A stretch of 5,311 nt of DNA from Bacillota bacterium (GTDB taxonomy: Bacteria > Bacillota_E > Sulfobacillia > Sulfobacillales > Sulfobacillaceae): the NCBI GenBank assembly GCA_021820165.1, contig JAKADW010000170.1:1-5311 (forward strand), written 5' to 3'. Below, one piece after another: positions 1-5,311 of the stretch. The notes beneath the pieces were generated by a model that ran no database searches, had not been told where the DNA came from, and saw only the letters and a list, made by a program, of their open reading frames with translations. The stretch's first letter is position 1; each line of letters opens with the position of its first letter. The translations under genes and the position numbers were made by a program.

Positions 1-1
1 C

Positions 2-1027
2 TATAGCTCCCGAGGTGGCCAGGTTCTGAACCCTTACGGTCCGGGCTCCCTCGACACCGGAGGATCGAGTTCAGGGTCCGGCGCGGCGGTGGCGGCCGGT
101 CTGGCCATCTTGGCCATCGGGACCGAGACCTCGGGCTCCATTCTGAGCCCTTCGAACGAAAATTCGTTGGTCGGCATTAAACCCACGGTGGGGCTCATTA
201 GCCGGTTTGGCATCGTTCCCATTTCCCATTCCCAAGATACCGCTGGCCCCTTGGCACGCTCCGTCAAGGATGCGGCATTGGCGCTCAGTGCGCTTACGGG
301 ATTCGATCCCCGCGATCCAGCCACCGGGGCGGCCGAAGGTCGATTCCCTTTGAACTTTGCCGACAATCTATCCCCGCATGCCCTTGAGGGAGCACGCATC
401 GGCGTCCCGCGTGGTGACTTTCAAGACGATCTCGATCCATGGCAGCAAGATCTGCTGGGTGCCGCGCTGGCCGACTTGACGCGGCTGGGAGCCACGGTCA
501 TCGATCCAACCGACATGCCCTCTCGTGCGTCCGCCCACGACTACACGGTGCTCACCTACGAGTTTAAGGCCGACCTCAATGCGTACTTATCGTGGCTTGG
601 CGACCGTACCGCCGTCCAGTCATTAGATGACGTCATCGCCTATAACGAGGCCAATGCCGAGGCCACGCTCAAATATGGACAGACAGAGCTTTTAGCCTCG
701 AACGCCACCTCGGGTACGCTGACCGAACCGGGATATATCATCGCGCGGGCGCGCGACCTTCCACTAGCGGCCCAAGATGGCATTGACGCGGCAATTGAGC
801 ATCACCGGCTGGATGCCCTAGTGTTCGTCGGCAACCGGGGCGCGGCTATAGCCGCCAAAGCCGGCTATCCCTCGATTACGGTGCCAATGGGCTACAGTCC
901 ATCCGGTCAGCCGCTGGGACTGACCTTTACCGCCCGGGCCTTTGAGGAGCAAAAACTGATTGAATTGGCCTACGCCTATGAGGCCGGCACCCACCACCGC
1001 ATCCCCCCGGAACTTCGTCTGGATTAG
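2..1027 (+). CDS. Amidase signature family enzyme, peptide-amidase-like (5' truncated by window edge)
   Basis: Hydrolyses a carboxamide bond with a Ser-cisSer-Lys triad; the closest family I recognise is the peptide amidase (Pam)/Bacillus amidase group, which acts on C-terminal amides of peptides or small amides. The frame is open from base 2 and gives 341 residues; the enzyme usually has about 480-500, so roughly the first 150, including the catalytic Lys, lie off the left edge. Visible residues: the Gly/Ser-rich signature at 20-27, with S22 (codon 65-67) as the cis-Ser, and GTETSGSI at 40-47, with S46 (137-139) as the nucleophile. Their spacing of 24 is the family value. [18 protein letters not shown] and the C-terminal [11 protein letters not shown] and LAYAYEAGT are typical. 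The GTG at base 89 is inside the signature and is not the start. The gene is convergent with the flippase gene. The exact substrate is not readable. Confidence 0.93.
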   Translation, partial: YSSRGGQVLNPYGPGSLDTGGSSSGSGAAVAAGLAILAIGTETSGSILSPSNENSLVGIKPTVGLISRFGIVPISHSQDTAGPLARSVKDAALALSALTGFDPRDPATGAAEGRFPLNFADNLSPHALEGARIGVPRGDFQDDLDPWQQDLLGAALADLTRLGATVIDPTDMPSRASAHDYTVLTYEFKADLNAYLSWLGDRTAVQSLDDVIAYNEANAEATLKYGQTELLASNATSGTLTEPGYIIARARDLPLAAQDGIDAAIEHHRLDALVFVGNRGAAIAAKAGYPSITVPMGYSPSGQPLGLTFTARAFEEQKLIELAYAYEAGTHHRIPPELRLD

Positions 1028-2232
1028 GAATCGGGCCGACCCTGGCGTCGGCCTCTTTCCCACCAAAGCCCGACCGCCGTAAGGACCAGGGTCAATACCA
1101 TGGCGATGCGCGTGCGAGCAACCAACGCCGCCATCGTGTGGGCATAGCCCAAAGACACGATCCACATGGTCGTTCCCAGGGCCGATCCGACCATCGCTCC
1201 GTACGCGCCGACAGCCACGCCATAAGTGGCCAACACCCCCACCAACGCCAAGGCGGCCATTGCCTCTCCATAGTGGCGTATGAGGGGGGTCATGGGTAGA
1301 AAGGCGGTGCCCAGTGCCAGGCGGACCAGAGTGCCGGGCACGATCGTCAAAATGGTCAGAAACACCCCATCAAGGGCCAAGGCGGTCAACAGCGCGCGTA
1401 AAAGGAAGTAGCGGCGGCGCTCCGGCTCGTCCAAGACCGCCGTCAGCATCACGGTGGCGACACTAGCCACAGCAAAAGGTACCGCCTGGCCAATGGTCAC
1501 TAACCCCGTGTAGATGCCCGCGTCGTGCGCATTTAAATTCGCCTTCGCCCAGAGCGAATCCGATAATCCCCACAAGGATTGCAAGGTCCCCACCCCTAAG
1601 GTCGTCGCCAACACCCGCGTCAGAAGCCGCGTTGGAGGAACGGGCGGGAGATGTCGGCTGGCACGTCGAGCCCAATAGAAGAGCAGGACTAAGAGGGTGG
1701 CCTGAAAGACCCCAAGCCAAACAATGGGGTGCGAATGCCCCACGGTTACCGCTGCCGAGACCGCTAGCACACCGAATACGCTGGACGACGCCACCAGCAC
1801 TCCCACCACTCGATACCGTCGCGCCCGTTCCAAATAACCGACGTAGAGCGTATAGCCAAAGTTAAAGATGATGGACACGGCGAAAACCGCGATTAAGCTC
1901 GACGGGAGGTGAAGACCCCGTCCGAGAACACCGCTCAACGCCACGGCCAACAGAAAAATACCTCCACCGAGTCCCCATGTCATGGTGGCCAACCGGTTTT
2001 TCTTGCCGTCGGGCTTCCCCCAACGAATGGCTAGAAGTCCGATCACCGGCAACGGCAACAAAAACAAACTCACCAGGCTATTCAGCGCCGCCACCCAACC
2101 GTAATTTTTCGGCCCGAGCGCATGGCCTAAGATTAAGGAATAGAGCGTGTTGAAAAGCCCGGCGACCACGGTCGCCAGGCCCAAATTGGCATTATCGGTC
2201 CAAAATCGCGAAATGCTAGTCCGTTCCTCCAT
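1024..2232 (-). CDS. MOP-superfamily polysaccharide/lipid flippase-like membrane protein
   Basis: Integral membrane protein of 402 residues with about 12 hydrophobic segments (roughly 17-38, 46-70, 82-104, 111-133, 141-163, 168-187, 203-223, 240-267, 276-298, 322-344, 346-368, 375-391). The N-terminal [15 protein letters not shown] (39-53) resembles the 'LG...YG......S' segment after TM1 in Wzx/MurJ-like exporters. The [16 protein letters not shown] stretch (238-253) resembles the matching motif at the start of the second half. Such proteins flip lipid-linked oligosaccharides or glycans across the cytoplasmic membrane. It is shorter than many Wzx proteins (about 420-500). The chosen ATG has no upstream Shine-Dalgarno; a GGAGG lies inside codons 1-3 instead. 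It follows the M55 gene by 47 bp. Its TAA overlaps the amidase stop. Family is moderately sure; substrate unknown. Confidence 0.75.
   Translation of the reverse strand: MEERTSISRFWTDNANLGLATVVAGLFNTLYSLILGHALGPKNYGWVAALNSLVSLFLLPLPVIGLLAIRWGKPDGKKNRLATMTWGLGGGIFLLAVALSGVLGRGLHLPSSLIAVFAVSIIFNFGYTLYVGYLERARRYRVVGVLVASSSVFGVLAVSAAVTVGHSHPIVWLGVFQATLLVLLFYWARRASRHLPPVPPTRLLTRVLATTLGVGTLQSLWGLSDSLWAKANLNAHDAGIYTGLVTIGQAVPFAVASVATVMLTAVLDEPERRRYFLLRALLTALALDGVFLTILTIVPGTLVRLALGTAFLPMTPLIRHYGEAMAALALVGVLATYGVAVGAYGAMVGSALGTTMWIVSLGYAHTMAALVARTRIAMVLTLVLTAVGLWWERGRRQGRPDS
1034..1058 (+). terminator. Candidate intrinsic terminator of the amidase gene
   Basis: Seven bases after the amidase TAG, GGCCGAC (1034-1040) and GTCGGCC (1047-1053) form a perfect 7-bp GC-rich stem with loop CCTGGC. 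CTCTTT follows on the + strand, a weak T-rich tail, so it may be an inefficient or factor-assisted terminator. It lies inside the last codons of the opposing flippase gene, so these bases also encode protein. No T-run follows on the - strand side. A 7-bp stem with a short loop occurs by chance about once or twice in a window this size; its position right after the stop is the main support. Confidence 0.45.
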
Positions 2233-2238
2233 GCCGCC

Positions 2239-2267
2239 ATTCTATCACGGGCAGGACAAGCGGAGAA
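2239..2267 (-). promoter_or_regulatory. Possible extended -10 promoter for the flippase gene
   Basis: Read on the - strand, TGATAGAAT (2247-2239) matches an extended -10 (TGnTATAAT) with one mismatch. The hexamer 17 bases upstream, TTCTCC (2267-2262), matches TTGACA at only three of six positions; extended -10 promoters can work without a good -35. The -10 ends six bases before the ATG, so transcription would begin at or next to the start codon, giving a leaderless mRNA. The absence of a Shine-Dalgarno before that ATG fits this. It may also be a chance match, with the gene read from the upstream operon. Confidence 0.35.
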
Positions 2268-2279
2268 AACGGATAAGAG

Positions 2280-3110
2280 CTAATACAGCGGGCGGCCGGA
2301 GGCCATCACCATCGTGGAATAAAAGGCGCGAAACGCCTCTTCCATGTTGGGCTCAAGAAAGCGCACCCCGCGGGAGCCGTGGCGTTCTGCGCCCGGGATG
2401 TACATGGCTCGGTCCGCCATATCGGGCGTCATTAAGTCCACTTCCACAACAATTGGGGACGTCAGTCGCCAAGGGGTTAACTCGCCTTGGCGAAATCGGT
2501 TAAGGGCGTCCTCCACGCCCTGACCCAACCGTCGATCCACCTCCGGTCGGGACCACAACAGGGCGGAACGGCGACTGATTCCCTCCTTGACAGTTACGGT
2601 AACCACCTTGGGCAGAAGCTCTTCGGCTTCTAAGGCGGCTTTGTCGTCTCCCGACAAAAACGCCACCGGCACGCCCCAAGAACCAATCAACGCCGCGTTA
2701 ATGCCCGTCTCTCCCACTTCTCGCCCATTGAGCCGTACACCGGCAATCTCGCCGGCATAGGTATGGTCCATGATTGCCCCGGCCGTCCCCGCCCGGGCAT
2801 GATATCCCACGAAAAATGCCACATCGGCCGTCTCGGCGCCCTGATTCATCGACCAGGGCTTAGCGCCTCCGGAAATCAGGCGGACACCGTCCACCATGTC
2901 CTCCGCTAAGATATTAAGCATCCCATCATGAGAGTCATTGACCACAATAGACTCCACGTCACGTTGGCCTTTTAGCGCGTCGACAACGGCTGCTAAGTCT
3001 TTCATCAAGGACTCCCGCGCCCGTTCATACCGGCGCCCCTCGGGCAGCAATTGGTCACGATCCACCACATTGGCGATACCTTCCATATCCAAAGAAATCC
3101 ATACCTTCAC
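2280..3110 (-). CDS. M55 family zinc D-aminopeptidase, DppA-like
   Basis: Cytoplasmic zinc aminopeptidase that removes N-terminal D-amino acids (D-Ala in Bacillus subtilis DppA) from short peptides. From the GTG at 3110 the product is 276 residues, against 274 for DppA. The metal and catalytic residues align: D8 and E10 in SLDMEG, H61 in VVNDSH, H104 in GYHARAGT and E134 in VGETGINA as ligands, with H116 (MDH) as the catalytic His. SGDDKAALEAEELLP and the C-terminal FRAFYSTMVMAS also fit. The frame stays open for 63 codons further upstream, but that stretch lies inside the deacetylase gene, has no family similarity and would add a spurious N-terminus. GGGAGG nine bases before the GTG, and family length, fix the start. 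It begins four bases after the deacetylase stop. A role in peptidoglycan-derived or D-peptide scavenging is inference. I avoid the name dppA because no dipeptide transporter genes are visible. Confidence 0.93.
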   Translation of the reverse strand: MKVWISLDMEGIANVVDRDQLLPEGRRYERARESLMKDLAAVVDALKGQRDVESIVVNDSHDGMLNILAEDMVDGVRLISGGAKPWSMNQGAETADVAFFVGYHARAGTAGAIMDHTYAGEIAGVRLNGREVGETGINAALIGSWGVPVAFLSGDDKAALEAEELLPKVVTVTVKEGISRRSALLWSRPEVDRRLGQGVEDALNRFRQGELTPWRLTSPIVVEVDLMTPDMADRAMYIPGAERHGSRGVRFLEPNMEEAFRAFYSTMVMASGRPLY

Positions 3111-3114
3111 CGTT

Positions 3115-4335
3115 TCATGCCTCCCAACGTAACACCCGAAAGGGAATTTTCCCGAGACTCTTCCCGTCCACCAGTGCTTGAACTCCCACCATCGCTGCGT
3201 CCTTCTCGGAAAGCCATGCCTCGGGCCACGATACCTCCCATAAGCGGTCGTCCGCCCGAACGCTGACCCCAGAGTTCCCACCATGTTGCCCCACATCAAT
3301 ATGGTAACTGGTCTCGCTCCCGTCGATCGGTTTTAATGCGATCTCAAGTTTTGCGTCGTCGGGAGGGCGGAACAGCCATCGCACACGGAGTGACCTCCGG
3401 CTCATTCGCATATCCACCAGTGGATTGGTTTTCCGGACCGAACGGGTTAACCAATCCTGTGGTGGGTTTTCCACCACCCGTAGAGCCCCTTCGTGCCGGG
3501 GCCTCCATTGGCTTTCCACCGAAAAGGCCTCGGTCGCCCGGCAAAATGCCAACATAAAAGGCTTAATGAGCTCCACTTGACTCTCGTAGGCCATTAACGC
3601 TCGACGTTTAGCTTCGACCATCCAAGCCTCCAAGGCTTCATGATGCCACGGCTCTTGAGAAAGTTTTGCCAGCCCTCCCGGTGGCTCAGCCGGCACTTTA
3701 GGCCGGTATGCCAGCGGCATCGGCCAAGCTGGCCAATGTACGAGGTAGCCCCAGCGCTCCACATTCCGCCAGTCGGGGTGCCGACGTGCCATTTCCGCCC
3801 AGGCTAGCGTAGCGAACGCATTGGTGGCCCAATGATCAGGATGAGTGTCCTGGGCGCTCGGCATGACAATTCGCGTGGGCCGAATCTGGTGGTAGAGAGC
3901 GAGCAATAGGCGAAGGAGCTCCACCCCCTGATAAGATGCATCGGGGCGCCAGGCGGTAAGATAGGGCACTCGATCCTTTTGAGTGGTAGGACTGGTCCAT
4001 ACCTCCTCCCAATAACGAAGCCACAGGGCGTCGAGACCCCCATCAGGAAAGCCCAAGAAATAAATGTGGGAGGAGGGCACCCCAACTTCAGCCAGTGCCT
4101 GGCGAGTTTCCCGCTGACGCTCGTAGCCCATATGTAAATACTCTTCGGGCGTCACCGCGAGCGAGAGGTAATAGCGTGCGGCGTCTTCCTTAAAACCATC
4201 GCCAACCGTCAATAGAATGACAAAGACATCGTATCCGCCCCGGGTCCACTTGGCCATCGCCCCCCCTGCCCCGAGCGCCTCGTCGTCGGGATGGGGCGCC
4301 ACGATCAAAAGACGTGGGCGACGTTCCCCTGGCAC
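3115..4335 (-). CDS. PIG-L/LmbE family zinc N-deacetylase with extra C-terminal region
   Basis: Predicted zinc hydrolase that removes acetyl groups from N-acetylated amino sugars (family members act on GlcNAc-inositol, GlcNAc-malate, GlcNAc-PI or chitooligosaccharides). The hallmark PHPDDE is at 14-19 and HPDH at 165-168. By analogy with MshB, H15, D18 and H168 bind zinc and D17 is the general base. FLGFPDGGL (93-101) is also typical. At 406 residues it is much longer than the usual 220-280: residues about 110-135 look like a subfamily insert, and about 300-406 form an extra region with alternating polar/hydrophobic, beta-like sequence and no family I recognise. There is no signal peptide, so it should be cytoplasmic. 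The GTG start abuts the TAA of the carrier gene in the same frame, with only a weak GGTGG 11 bases upstream, suggesting translational coupling. The actual substrate cannot be read. Confidence 0.88.
   Translation of the reverse strand: MPGERRPRLLIVAPHPDDEALGAGGAMAKWTRGGYDVFVILLTVGDGFKEDAARYYLSLAVTPEEYLHMGYERQRETRQALAEVGVPSSHIYFLGFPDGGLDALWLRYWEEVWTSPTTQKDRVPYLTAWRPDASYQGVELLRLLLALYHQIRPTRIVMPSAQDTHPDHWATNAFATLAWAEMARRHPDWRNVERWGYLVHWPAWPMPLAYRPKVPAEPPGGLAKLSQEPWHHEALEAWMVEAKRRALMAYESQVELIKPFMLAFCRATEAFSVESQWRPRHEGALRVVENPPQDWLTRSVRKTNPLVDMRMSRRSLRVRWLFRPPDDAKLEIALKPIDGSETSYHIDVGQHGGNSGVSVRADDRLWEVSWPEAWLSEKDAAMVGVQALVDGKSLGKIPFRVLRWEA
3120..3125 (-). promoter_or_regulatory. Shine-Dalgarno that fixes the M55 peptidase GTG start
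   Basis: GGGAGG on the - strand, nine bases before the GTG at 3110-3108. It lies in the last codons of the deacetylase gene. An ATG at 3118 also follows it but reads ATG-AAA-CGG-TGA and terminates at once, so GTG is the functional start. Confidence 0.8.
3412..3477. repeat. Cluster of three inverted repeats inside the deacetylase gene
   Basis: Three perfect inverted repeats lie within 66 bases. ATCCAC/GTGGAT is at 3412-3417 and 3420-3425. GGATTGGTT/AACCAATCC is at 3422-3430 and 3449-3457, with an 18-base loop that can itself pair CCG with CGG. GTGGTGG/CCACCAC is at 3459-3465 and 3471-3477, with a 5-base loop. The first and second share bases 3422-3425 and cannot both form. The cluster encodes residues about 287-308, just before the extra C-terminal region. 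One or two such stems are expected by chance; the grouping is what stands out. Confidence 0.4.
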
Positions 4336-4719
4336 TTAATTCAAAACCACCAACGGGTCGCCAGCGGCTACGCTCGCCCCCTTCGCAACCAGTACATCCT
4401 TGACGACTCCCGCTTGGTCCGCGGTAATCTCGTTCTCCATTTTCATGGCCTCAAGGATGACCAACACCTGACCTTCCTCGACCGACTGGCCAGGCACGAC
4501 CTTGACATCCAAAACGAGGCCGGGCAATGGTGCTTCGACGGAAGTGGCACCGGCATTAGAAGCCTTTAGCGCCCCCTCATGAGCCACTGGCGCTTGGAAT
4601 GGTTTAGGCTCTGGCTTCTCCGTGGCGAAGGCCGCAGGGGGCCGAGTGGGTGCTCCGGGAAGCTCTTCCGCCTCAACCTCAAAGACCTTGCCATTCACCG
4701 TTATCCGAAATCGCCGCAC
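4336..4719 (-). CDS. Biotin carboxyl carrier protein (biotinyl/lipoyl domain) of an acyl-CoA carboxylase or decarboxylase
   Basis: Carries CO2 on a biotin attached to Lys and shuttles it between the carboxylase or decarboxylase sites. The product is 127 residues. An N-terminal FRITVNGKVFEVEAEE block (4-19) is typical of the gamma/carrier subunits of methylmalonyl-CoA and glutaconyl-CoA decarboxylases and related carboxylases. A Pro/Ala-rich flexible linker (about 21-60) follows, then a biotinyl domain (about 62-127) with EAMKMENEI, K93 being the biotinylated residue, and PLPGLV and VVPGQSVEEGQVL around it. The GTG start is supported by AGGAGG six bases upstream. It lies 24 bases after the 51-aa subunit gene and abuts the deacetylase gene. 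Its partner transferase is encoded just upstream. The carboxylase (biotin carboxylase) or membrane decarboxylase subunit is not in the window. Confidence 0.93.
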   Translation of the reverse strand: MRRFRITVNGKVFEVEAEELPGAPTRPPAAFATEKPEPKPFQAPVAHEGALKASNAGATSVEAPLPGLVLDVKVVPGQSVEEGQVLVILEAMKMENEITADQAGVVKDVLVAKGASVAAGDPLVVLN

Positions 4720-4725
4720 GTTATG

Positions 4726-4731
4726 CCTCCT
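4726..4731 (-). promoter_or_regulatory. Shine-Dalgarno of the biotin carrier gene
   Basis: AGGAGG on the - strand with a 6-base spacer (CATAAC) to the GTG at 4719. It supports the GTG start and lies in the 24-base gap after the small-subunit gene. Confidence 0.8.
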
Positions 4732-4743
4732 GTGTATATTGAC

Positions 4744-4899
4744 TTAGCGGTTCGCCCAACGCCAAGGCGACGGGCTAGGCCACGCTTCTCGTACTCGAAC
4801 CGCCGGGGCCTCACGGCCCTCCGGGTTATCCATCATCATCAAAAGGGCTGCATGAATAGCCACCAACTCGTCATCCGTCACCACATCATCACTAGCCAT
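4744..4899 (-). CDS. Small (51-aa) carboxylase/decarboxylase subunit, MmdE/OadG C-terminus-like
   Basis: A short gene between transferase and carrier. ATG at 4899, TAA at 4746-4744, with a strong AGGAGG six bases upstream. The product begins MASDDVVTDDELVAIHAALL, an acidic start leading into a short predicted helix, and ends VREAWPSPSPWRWANR. The pattern 'helix - basic/Pro linker - SPW(R/K)xAxR at the end' is what I know from the C-terminal part of OadG/MmdD delta subunits and from the 55-residue epsilon subunit MmdE of Veillonella methylmalonyl-CoA decarboxylase, which helps assembly. There is no transmembrane segment, unlike full delta subunits. The position, mmdA - small subunit - carrier, matches that operon order. 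It could equally be compared with the short epsilon subunits of actinobacterial acyl-CoA carboxylases. Existence as a gene is well supported; the exact family is inference. Confidence 0.82.
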   Translation of the reverse strand: MASDDVVTDDELVAIHAALLMMMDNPEGREAPAVRVREAWPSPSPWRWANR

Positions 4900-4905
4900 A
4901 GGATC

Positions 4906-4911
4906 CCTCCT
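4906..4911 (-). promoter_or_regulatory. Shine-Dalgarno of the 51-aa subunit gene
   Basis: AGGAGG on the - strand, six bases before the ATG at 4899. Its first base is the last base of the transferase stop codon (TGA, 4913-4911), so termination of the upstream gene and initiation of this one are tightly linked. It is the main evidence that the short frame is translated. Confidence 0.8.
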
Positions 4912-5311
4912 CATAGCGGAATATTACCGTGGTGCTTCTCGGGACGATCGTCGTGTTTGTTATACAAGACCATCAACGCCCGGGCAAGATGCCCACGGGT
5001 TTCGGGAGGGTCAATGACCGCATCTATGTACCCGTGTCCGGCCGCCACATAAGGGTTGGCGAATTGTTGCCGATATTCTTCCGCCTTTGCCTTCTTGGTG
5101 GCCGCCGGGTCTTCTGCCGCCTCAATCTCCCGACGAAAGATAATATTGGCGGCACCATCCGGTCCCATCACGGCAATTTCGGCCGTCGGCCACGCTAACA
5201 CCAAGTCCGCGCCCAGCGAGCGGCTGCACATCGCGAGATATGCGCCTCCGTAAGCCTTTCGCAGAATCAAGGTCACCTTCGGCACGGTCGCCTCAGCGTA
5301 CGCGTACAGAA
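4911..5311 (-). CDS. Acyl-CoA carboxyltransferase, propionyl/methylmalonyl-CoA type (C-terminal part)
   Basis: Beta-type carboxyltransferase (PccB/MmdA family) that moves a carboxyl group between biotin and a CoA ester. About 132 C-terminal residues of roughly 510 are inside the window; the frame is open to the right edge. The GTG at 5285 is an internal Val within LYAYAEATVPKVT, not a start. KAYGGAYLAM (18-27 of the visible part) is the oxyanion-hole region of the C-terminal crotonase domain. AWPTAEIAVMGPDGAANI, NPYVAAGHGYIDAVI and the terminal HGNIPL are family hallmarks. The residue after AYGGAY, which in Streptomyces PccB/AccB influences propionyl versus acetyl preference, is Leu here, so chain-length specificity is uncertain. 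First visible gene of the operon; its stop overlaps the next gene's ribosome-binding site. Whether the complex is a carboxylase or a decarboxylase cannot be decided from this subunit. Confidence 0.93.
   Translation of the reverse strand, partial: LYAYAEATVPKVTLILRKAYGGAYLAMCSRSLGADLVLAWPTAEIAVMGPDGAANIIFRREIEAAEDPAATKKAKAEEYRQQFANPYVAAGHGYIDAVIDPPETRGHLARALMVLYNKHDDRPEKHHGNIPL

Noticed and set aside
34..399. 121-codon - strand open frame inside the amidase
   Set aside because: Antisense shadow of the amidase signature region; the + strand frame holds the conserved catalytic residues.
739..760. GC-rich palindrome TCGCGC/GCGCGA in the amidase
   Set aside because: A short 6-bp stem in GC-rich coding sequence with no regulatory context; expected by chance.
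2147..2503. 118-codon + strand open frame spanning the flippase-peptidase gap
   Set aside because: Antisense to the flippase N-terminus and peptidase C-terminus, with shadow-like Arg/Pro/Ser composition and no plausible domain.
2640..2658. Inverted repeat TTTGTCG/CGACAAA with 5-base loop followed by A-run
   Set aside because: It is within conserved peptidase codons (SGDDKAA) and has no T-run after it on the coding strand, so it is not a terminator; 7-bp stems occur by chance in a window this size.
3051..3557. Several + strand frames of 64-73 codons opposite the deacetylase and peptidase
   Set aside because: They are shadows of well-supported - strand genes with no ribosome-binding or domain support.
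4579..5052. 157-codon + strand open frame
   Set aside because: Lies antisense across the carrier, small-subunit and transferase genes, which all show clear family motifs; its translation is low-complexity and Arg/Ser/Pro-rich with no recognisable domain.
5283..5285. GTG as a possible start of the carboxyltransferase
   Set aside because: The frame continues upstream to the window edge with family-typical residues (LYAYAEAT), so this codon is an internal Val of a truncated gene.

Overview
The window reads as an ordinary chromosomal stretch of a moderately GC-rich bacterium, most likely a Bacillota (Firmicutes) member. The signs are strong AGGAGG/GGGAGG ribosome-binding sites, frequent GTG starts, short intergenic gaps, a DppA-type M55 peptidase and a peptide-amidase-like enzyme of the kind common in Bacillus relatives. 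A Sulfobacillus-like thermoacidophile is my loose guess; no 16S or other phylogenetic marker is present. I see no mobile element, CRISPR array, tRNA or rRNA.

Layout, left to right. (1) Positions 2-1027, + strand: the C-terminal two thirds of an amidase-signature enzyme, cut by the left edge. (2) A convergent junction in which the amidase stop and the flippase stop share the tetranucleotide TTAG; a hairpin just beyond it (1034-1053) could terminate the amidase transcript inside the flippase coding region. (3) Positions 1024-5311: six genes, all on the - strand. In order of transcription (right to left) they are an acyl-CoA carboxyltransferase (N-terminus beyond the right edge), a 51-residue small subunit, a biotin carrier protein, a PIG-L/LmbE zinc N-deacetylase with an extra C-terminal region, an M55 (DppA-like) D-aminopeptidase, and a MOP-superfamily membrane flippase-like protein.

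The first three - strand genes form a biotin-dependent CoA-ester carboxylase/decarboxylase module (transferase, small assembly-type subunit, carrier), in the order seen in methylmalonyl-CoA decarboxylase operons. No membrane beta subunit follows the carrier. The carrier runs directly into the deacetylase gene (TAA then GTG, same frame), and the deacetylase is four bases from the peptidase start, so these genes are probably co-transcribed and translationally coupled. A 47-bp gap before the flippase holds an extended -10-like element so close to the ATG that a leaderless transcript is possible.

Functionally, deacetylase, D-aminopeptidase and flippase suggest handling of amino sugars, D-amino-acid peptides or cell-envelope material (inference). 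The carboxylase module points to propionate/methylmalonyl-CoA or acetyl-CoA metabolism. I found no convincing unknown defence or mobile system. The least-described items are the 51-aa subunit gene, the deacetylase C-terminal region and the mixed composition of the operon.
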